NCBI GenBank assembly: GCA_030407085.1 | Contig: CM059582.1 | Coordinates: forward strand, 20,643,501-20,707,500 | From: Trichopria drosophilae | Taxonomy: Eukaryota; Arthropoda; Insecta; Hymenoptera; Diapriidae | DNA: 64,000 nucleotides | Direction of reading: 5' to 3' | Shown: in pieces, positions 58,441 through 64,000 of the stretch | How positions within the stretch are numbered: position 1 is the stretch's first letter | Layout: every line of letters begins with the position of its first letter | Made by a program: the position numbers and the translations under genes | Notes under the pieces: generated by a model | The model's input: only the letters and a program-made list of their open reading frames with translations | Database searches by the model: none | What the model was told of the DNA's origin: nothing

Positions 58441-58857
58441 CACAGAGAGAGAAAAAAAAGGTTAATAAAACCATGAAGAAAAGGTAGAAATAATTATAAC
58501 ATTTCATAATAGTACAATTAACATCGTGAAAAGCTGTAGTTGGCAGTATATTATTTTTATAATTCATAATATTGTAAAATATAACATACAATACTTTTTA
58601 CGATGACAAGTGGTTATTTTCTTTTAATCACTTTTACTAAATCTATTTTTCTAGTCAAGAATCTATCGAGTGACTGTAAAGTTATACGGGACATTTGAGG
58701 TTATGTGCTATGCTGCATATTTAAGTATCGGGAAATGGTAAACGGAACAATGTTTTTGTTCCCTCTTACTATGCAAGTGGTTAATTTAACCATTTTTTAT
58801 AATCACGTATTTTACTTTTCTAAAATGGTTCCATTAACCTTTTTCGTTCTCTCTGTG
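58441..58857. mobile_element. Inverted-repeat element with CACAGAGAGA ends
   Basis: The left end CACAGAGAGAGAAAAAAAAG with GGTTAATAAAACCAT pairs with the right end ATGGTTCCATTAACC, TTTTTCGTTCTCTCTGTG, about 38 bases with a few mismatches. A further TGGTTAATTTAACCA palindrome lies inside near 58780. The 417-base element is non-coding. A target duplication is not evident. Confidence 0.6.
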
Positions 58858-59628
58858 AAGATATAACAGTAACTGTAAAGTTAAAAACGACAGGTAACTT
58901 TGAGATGAAAATACCAGCATGTCCCTGCATGTCAGCAATGTTATTGTATATTATCTTGTATATTTTAACATTTAATGAGCGTTCGTTAACTGTTATAAAT
59001 CTTACATTAAATTCTGTCGTTTAAACTGCGCATGTCAACAATGCGTCGAAAAATTCGTAGAAAATCGAATGACTGAGCGAATGTTTGTTTATCTCCGTTT
59101 CGGTGAAACTGTAAGCGCGTAAATATGTCACGTAATGATCCTAACTTTAATATATAAAATTCTTATATTAACTATTAACATAATAAATTTAACATAATCT
59201 CAGATTACGGTAAATTCAGTATAAAGTAGCTTATTTTAAGATGAAAATATAAATTCTGTTAGCTTTATTATGAAGCTATTACATAAACTGTAAACAAATA
59301 TTTCTCTCAATATATGTCTCTATGATTAAATAACAATTTATTCTAATCCTATATAGAGCCAAAATAGACCAACAAACTTGGATTCATAAAAAATCGCATG
59401 GCAAATAAAAGAAAATGTTGATGAAAAATCGATGCTGTATTATAAGCATTATCTCAGAGGAATAGGATAAACTAAATCGAAAATAAATAAGAAATGTAGT
59501 TTAAATCATCAGTATTGTCATATAAAATTCAATAAGAATGAAAACGAAAAATGTTAAGAGTTGGACATAAACGCAATAATGTCTAACATAATTTATTAAC
59601 CATTAAATAACAATAATACTGTAGGCAT
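58858..59628. other. AT-rich stretch with SINE body fragment
   Basis: 59044-59115 carries GCGTCGAAAAATTCG, then TGTTTGTTTATCTCCGTTTC and GGTGAAACTGTAAG, the same body as the SINE candidate at 47275-47440 but without the tRNA-like head. Nothing else is recognised. Confidence 0.45.
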
Positions 59629-60015
59629 ATGTACACAGAAAAAATAAGTCTTAAAATTGTTACATCTTAAATTCATCATTAGGTGAGGCTTAATTTCAGC
59701 CCAAAATTGCGTTAATTTTCTTAAATTCAGTCAACAATTAGGCTTAAAGTCTTACTTTCAGACAACAAAACTGACTTTCATCCGATATTTTGGTTTGAAA
59801 TGAGATTCGTATAATTAAGATGCCATAAGCTCGATCAATCTTATTTTAATCCAAAATATCGTTTAAAAGTCAGTTTTGCTCACTGAATAAGACTTTAATC
59901 CAAAACGCTGACTGAATTTAAGAAAATTAACGCAATTTCGGGCTTAAATTAAGCTTCACCTGATGATGAATTTAAGATGTAACAATTTTAAGACTTATTT
60001 TTGTCTGTATACATA
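59628..60015. mobile_element. Long fold-back element with ~180-bp arms, TA-flanked
   Basis: The left arm (59630 to about 59808) and right arm (about 59835 to 60013) are reverse complements over nearly their whole length, with exact blocks such as TAAGTCTTAAAATTGTTACA and TTGCGTTAATTTTCTTAAAT. Only about 25 bases separate the arms. TA flanks both TGTACACAGA/TCTGTATACA termini. Transcribed, it would form a long double-stranded hairpin. Non-coding. Confidence 0.75.
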
Positions 60016-63000
60016 AAATTTAGGGAATTACTTGAATTATTATTACGTTGATAGACTGGCGGCTAAGATGACTATTCTTCATAATGAAACCAATTATGTT
60101 TCTTCCGTGTGTTAATTCTTATTGCGTTTCAGTTTAAAACCTGTGTACCTTCATTGATAAAAAAATGGTAAAATTATAATATAAAATATAATTGTCTTTC
60201 TTTCTATAGTAATCACATCCTTTCTAGTTCAGTGCCAAAATTAAAAATGAAGGAATTTAGTTTATTTAAATAGATCATTCCATGCTTTTCAAAATTATTC
60301 ATTTACCAAAACCAATGTTTCCCAATGGACATCTTTTATCGTACTTCATACAAAATACATCATATCATCACATCGAAGATCAATTGCGGAAGTTGAACCA
60401 GTAAATTTATTTTTAAATGAACACTCAATGCACAATAAATTATCTCCACCTGTTACCAACGAAACCATTCTCTGATTTACTGCTATATTGGTTGGATTCT
60501 TCATTCTACATTTTCTACTTTTTAATTTTAAAAATCATAAAAGAATAATAATTTGTGAAGCAGTAATATGCATTTATTTCTCTACGTAAAATTCGTTTTT
60601 GCACGAAATTATTTTTCATAATGGACGTTATATGAAAAATGAAACTCCTTGAACTGAGCTTTCTTTTTTAGTCGCTTTTACAAGAAATTACTTGAAATAA
60701 AAACTGATTGAACTGACCTAGTTGAAGCTGAGCTAGGTGAAAATTCATTAAAATATTTAACAAAAATTACATGCTGGACATGGAGTAACTGATGCTTCAG
60801 TGGTTGAAATAATGGGAAAACGCTGAAAAGAATGTAATTCACTACCATGCAGTCAATCTACTCCCAGGAATTTTAGTATTTTTCTTATTTATTTATTTAT
60901 CAATTCAAATATTCTTTCTCGTGGGTTTTAAAAAATGTTGTCTAGTTTAAAGTATGAAAGTGCTAAATGCTCACAAATTTTTTATTTTTTCAATTATGGT
61001 TCTAAATTTCAGAAAAGAAATGATGCTACAAAAAAATTTGAACGCCTAGACCATGTTAACATTAATGGATTCAATTTTCACTTTGCAACCCCCCCCCCCC
61101 CCCCCCGTCCCTTGATTGAAATAATGGGAATTTTTTTGAGAGTATGAAAATAAAATATATTCTCGAAAACATTAAAAGCTGACTTTCTGGTATATTATAT
61201 TATGTCGTTTAGAATCGAGATTACATAGTCCAAAGATACCAATTTCCGGTATAGAATTTAAACATCTCATTCTGATTTTTGTCTTGTATCGGAAAAATCC
61301 TGAAATTGGATTGTTTACGTCGCAGAATATCGAATGTACTAATTTACATCCAGATTGCTGATATCCAAAATAATCGATACCCAGAGCGCTGGTGTTAGGA
61401 TACCCTAGCTGCCATTTCTTGTTCAATTTACCTTCAGCTACTGCAGATGAGGAATAATTTTGTAACGTAGCGCACCGTGCATTATTCCTTATTCCGATCA
61501 TCCTCAGGCTTTCTTCGACGTGTACTTATCCGAAGAACCATGGGATTTTGTTCACTGCTCACGAACCTAACGGTACTTTATCATTAGGGATTGCTAGAGC
61601 TCCCAGATCTCCTTTCGCGATTTGAGTACGCTCTTGCGGTTGGCATGACATGTTTGCCAAAGACTCCATCGCTTATATTCCTTGGATTCTTTATGACAAC
61701 GTATTTTTTTGAGTAACCAAGTATAGTTTTGAAAATTCAGAACTCTTCACATAATCTGACCAGGTATCCACTTATTAAGACAACTTGAAATATCATGAAT
61801 GATCCTAAGGTAGTTAATAAGGACACTGTAAACTGTACGAGAGTTTGAGGGTCGTCTAGATGTCATGTGGTTGGTATATTATTGTTTATATAGTGAATAG
61901 GTGAAATAATTGTTCAACACGGTTCCATAATATTTAATAAACATCGATTTTTTAGGTGTATATTATTGTTTATATTTCTTGCATAAATTATTCACTCAAA
62001 GGTCAAAACCACATCGAATTTTCTTTCTTTATTCGATTTCAGGACACTTATCGGCTATCTCTATGCAAAAATTTATAAACTCGATAGAACCGCTTTTGTT
62101 CTATATTGATTTGTTTTGAAAAATTGACCTTGAAACAAAGGTGAACTTACAAACGTCATCAAATTTATAGTACATCTATCTGTTCTTCCGTATCTCGATT
62201 CTCGAGGGGCTGAACACTAATATCACACTGAAAATTGGCGTAAATGCGATTTACGTGGTGAAAATCATGGAAAATCGATAAAAATGATGATTTTTCGTGT
62301 TTTTTCTCGTTTACTTACACAAAAATGGGAAACGTTAAAAAATCTTTTTCTTTTCAATAAAAGTTGTAGATCTACTCAGAATACTTATTTTATATTTAAT
62401 ACATATTTTGAAGTTTCAATATTTAATGAAATAAACGAAGACAATTATGAAAAATCATAATTTTTATGGATGTTTCACATTTTGTACTTTGTAAATCGCA
62501 TTTGGGCCAATTCTTGTTATGATATTTTTCACTCTGACTACATTAAAATCAGGAGTTTAAGAAAAAAAATGTTTCTAAAAAAGTTTTTCGAAAAATTACT
62601 GATGGACGAGAATTGTGTTGTACTTATCAAATTCAACATTTTTTCTTGGACATTTTTTTAATTCGTGTCAAAAAATTCAAAAAATAGTCAAAGTACCTGA
62701 GTACCTTATTGCAGTTAAAAGACCAAGAATGTAAATAAAAATTTAGATATTTTAGATTTTTTTTAGAGATAATGAGCCCAAGAAAATTCCATATTTGACA
62801 CACCAATATCAAAAATACGTAAAAAATAAACACGAGCAAAAGTGAGTTAGCTTTTTCTGCGAGAAAAAGAACTTGTTTGAATGATGCATTTCTTTCTTCC
62901 ATTAATGCCGAAATGTGGCAGCCAAAAATGAATTACAATTTCCATGCGGGCAAAAATGACGTAAAATTTTAATTCGGTTTTGTCCTAAAAAAATATTTTA

Positions 63001-63400
63001 AGCCATCGTTGCTCTTACAGCTCCTAATTTGTTTGGTTTTTGGTCTAGCAGAATATAACAAGTTATTTATGCTCGAGGATTATCTGTAACCCATTTTTGC
63101 TATCAGCGTGACATTTAAGGTACTTGTTCCTCGGAGAAACATAATAATTTTCGGTGAAATTGTAGTTCTTTTCCTCGAAAAATAAGTTATCATTAATTAA
63201 AATCCATCTATTTTTAAAAATTCGTTTAAACTTGTTGACAAAATAACTACGAAAATTTGAGCAATTCAAGGCACTTGTTTAACAAACTATATTTGTACAA
63301 TTTATTTAGTGTTCAAGTCAAGTCAATTTATTTAGAGTTCTTCTTTTTCCAGTATTTCTCCAATACAGTCACAATATACGATATCCCGGAGAACAAATAT
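60016..63400. other. AT-rich gene-free stretch with 18-C run
   Basis: No gene recognised. An uninterrupted run of 18 C lies at 61089-61106. 61.2-61.7 kb is less AT-rich and has a 109-codon minus-strand frame (61172-61501) with no recognisable domain. 62.2-63.4 kb is low-complexity, with repeat-like words such as CAAAAATGACGTAAAATT. Confidence 0.4.
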
Positions 63401-63404
63401 TATA

Positions 63405-64000
63405 AGAATTTTATTTAAGTAACTTCAATAAACTTTTCAATCAGAATCATGTTCTACTCATCAAATACAGTCTTTTACTAACAATTTTTTCGTGCCCAAA
63501 TGATGCCCAAAAATGGTTCAAAAGTATCTGCGTGGCTTATTAGTTATTAGCTAAATAGCTATTTTCCCGAAAATATATGACAAAAATAAATTCCACTTAA
63601 CCATTTCCTATAATTTCAATTAGAACGATTGGGTCAGTTCAAAAAGTTCAAACCGAGTGTGTTTTTGTTTAAATAACATCAATAAACGTTTGAACCAAAG
63701 TCGTATTGTATTAATTAAATATAACAACTTGTACTCTCCCGAGTAGAAATTCATTACGGCCCTGATCAGGGCCTGAACAAATTTCTGCTCGAACTTTACC
63801 ATATTTTTATTTCGTGCCAAAAGAGGTTCAAAAATTGTCCAAAAGAATCTGCGCGCCCTATTCCTGTTAAAAACCCAAAATTAGCCTAAAATAAATTCCA
63901 CATGTAAGATGTCTAACAGTTTCAATTAGATCACTTAGACCCGTTCAAATAGTTCATGCCCAACTTGTTTTTGAAATAACATTAATTCTCTTTTGGACCA
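63405..64000. repeat. Tandem repeat at right edge, ~255-300-bp unit
   Basis: Unit starts resembling AATAACATCAATAAACGTTT occur near 63419, 63674 and 63976. Matching inner words recur, such as TTCGTGCCCAAATG / TTCGTGCCAAAAG, GTATCTGCGTGGCTTATT / GAATCTGCGCGCCCTATT, and AAATAAATTCCAC followed by TTTCAATTAGA. The third unit runs out of the window. The second unit is longer because it carries a palindromic insertion at 63741-63790. Confidence 0.6.
63741..63790. repeat. 50-bp palindrome centred on GGCCCTGATCAGGGCC
   Basis: GAGTAGAAATTCATTACGGC and its imperfect complement at the right end flank a perfect 16-base core. It is absent from the equivalent position of the neighbouring tandem unit, so it looks like an insertion. 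It is far more GC-rich at its centre than its surroundings. Confidence 0.6.

Noticed and set aside
1..64000. CRISPR array, bacterial operons, phage or defence islands
   Set aside because: No regularly spaced identical repeats with unique spacers and no prokaryotic gene density; composition and retroelements indicate an insect-like nuclear genome.

Overview
The window looks like an AT-rich, gene-poor stretch of an insect nuclear genome. No rRNA, intact tRNA, bacterial-style operon or recognisable spliced host gene can be seen. The only protein homology I can support is retroelement reverse transcriptase. Invertebrate origin is suggested by a LINE with a C-terminal RNase H domain, a Penelope-like element, many short TA- or TTAA-flanked inverted-repeat elements, and AGGTTAGG-like and AGRKGGCGC-like short motifs. 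Hymenoptera is a reasonable guess, but other insect orders are not excluded.

Layout. 1-6.7 kb: degenerate repeats, a GAGTGAA/TTCACTC element cut by the left edge, two CACGGAGAAA-ended MITEs, a GC-rich island (3.3-4.4 kb), a 60-bp-arm inverted repeat, and a tandem array of three ~280-bp fold-back units (5.84-6.69 kb). 6.7-11.35 kb: featureless AT-rich DNA. 11.35-13.66 kb: a 5'-truncated LINE of the I/R1/LOA type on the minus strand, with most of its RT and all RNase H catalytic residues and one frameshift near its 3' end. 13.7-21.1 kb: AT-rich, with two tRNA-SINE-like fragments and small tandem repeats. 21.2-25.3 kb: two GC-rich islands around a 1.0-kb TTAA-flanked piggyBac-type non-autonomous element and a 21-bp minisatellite. 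26.16-27.7 kb: a Penelope-like element broken by stops and frameshifts. 28-41 kb: further GAGTGAA elements, a GGTCGAAAAACCGAC inverted-repeat element, a pogo-type MITE, GC-rich islands and low-complexity DNA. 41.6-46.5 kb: the densest candidate regulatory zone, with CpG-rich patches, a CACGTG E-box cluster, a perfect-stem hairpin and a cluster of CTCF-like motifs. 46.8-50 kb: a second pogo-type MITE, a SINE, and a ~236-bp tandem satellite with an inverted outlying copy. 50-64 kb: mostly AT-rich, with GC-rich islands at 56 and 57.6-58 kb, two large inverted-repeat elements (58.4 and 59.6 kb), an 18-C run, and a tandem repeat at the right edge carrying a 50-bp palindrome.

Interpretation (inference). 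The pattern of CpG-rich, homeodomain-site-rich patches in a gene desert fits the regulatory neighbourhood or giant introns of a developmental gene lying outside the window. I do not see a self-contained new biological system. The best candidates for follow-up are the CTCF-like cluster at 44.2-46.1 kb, the E-box cluster at 42.5-42.9 kb, the fold-back satellite at 5.8-6.7 kb, the satellite with inverted copy at 47.7-49.6 kb, and the GAGTGAA element family.
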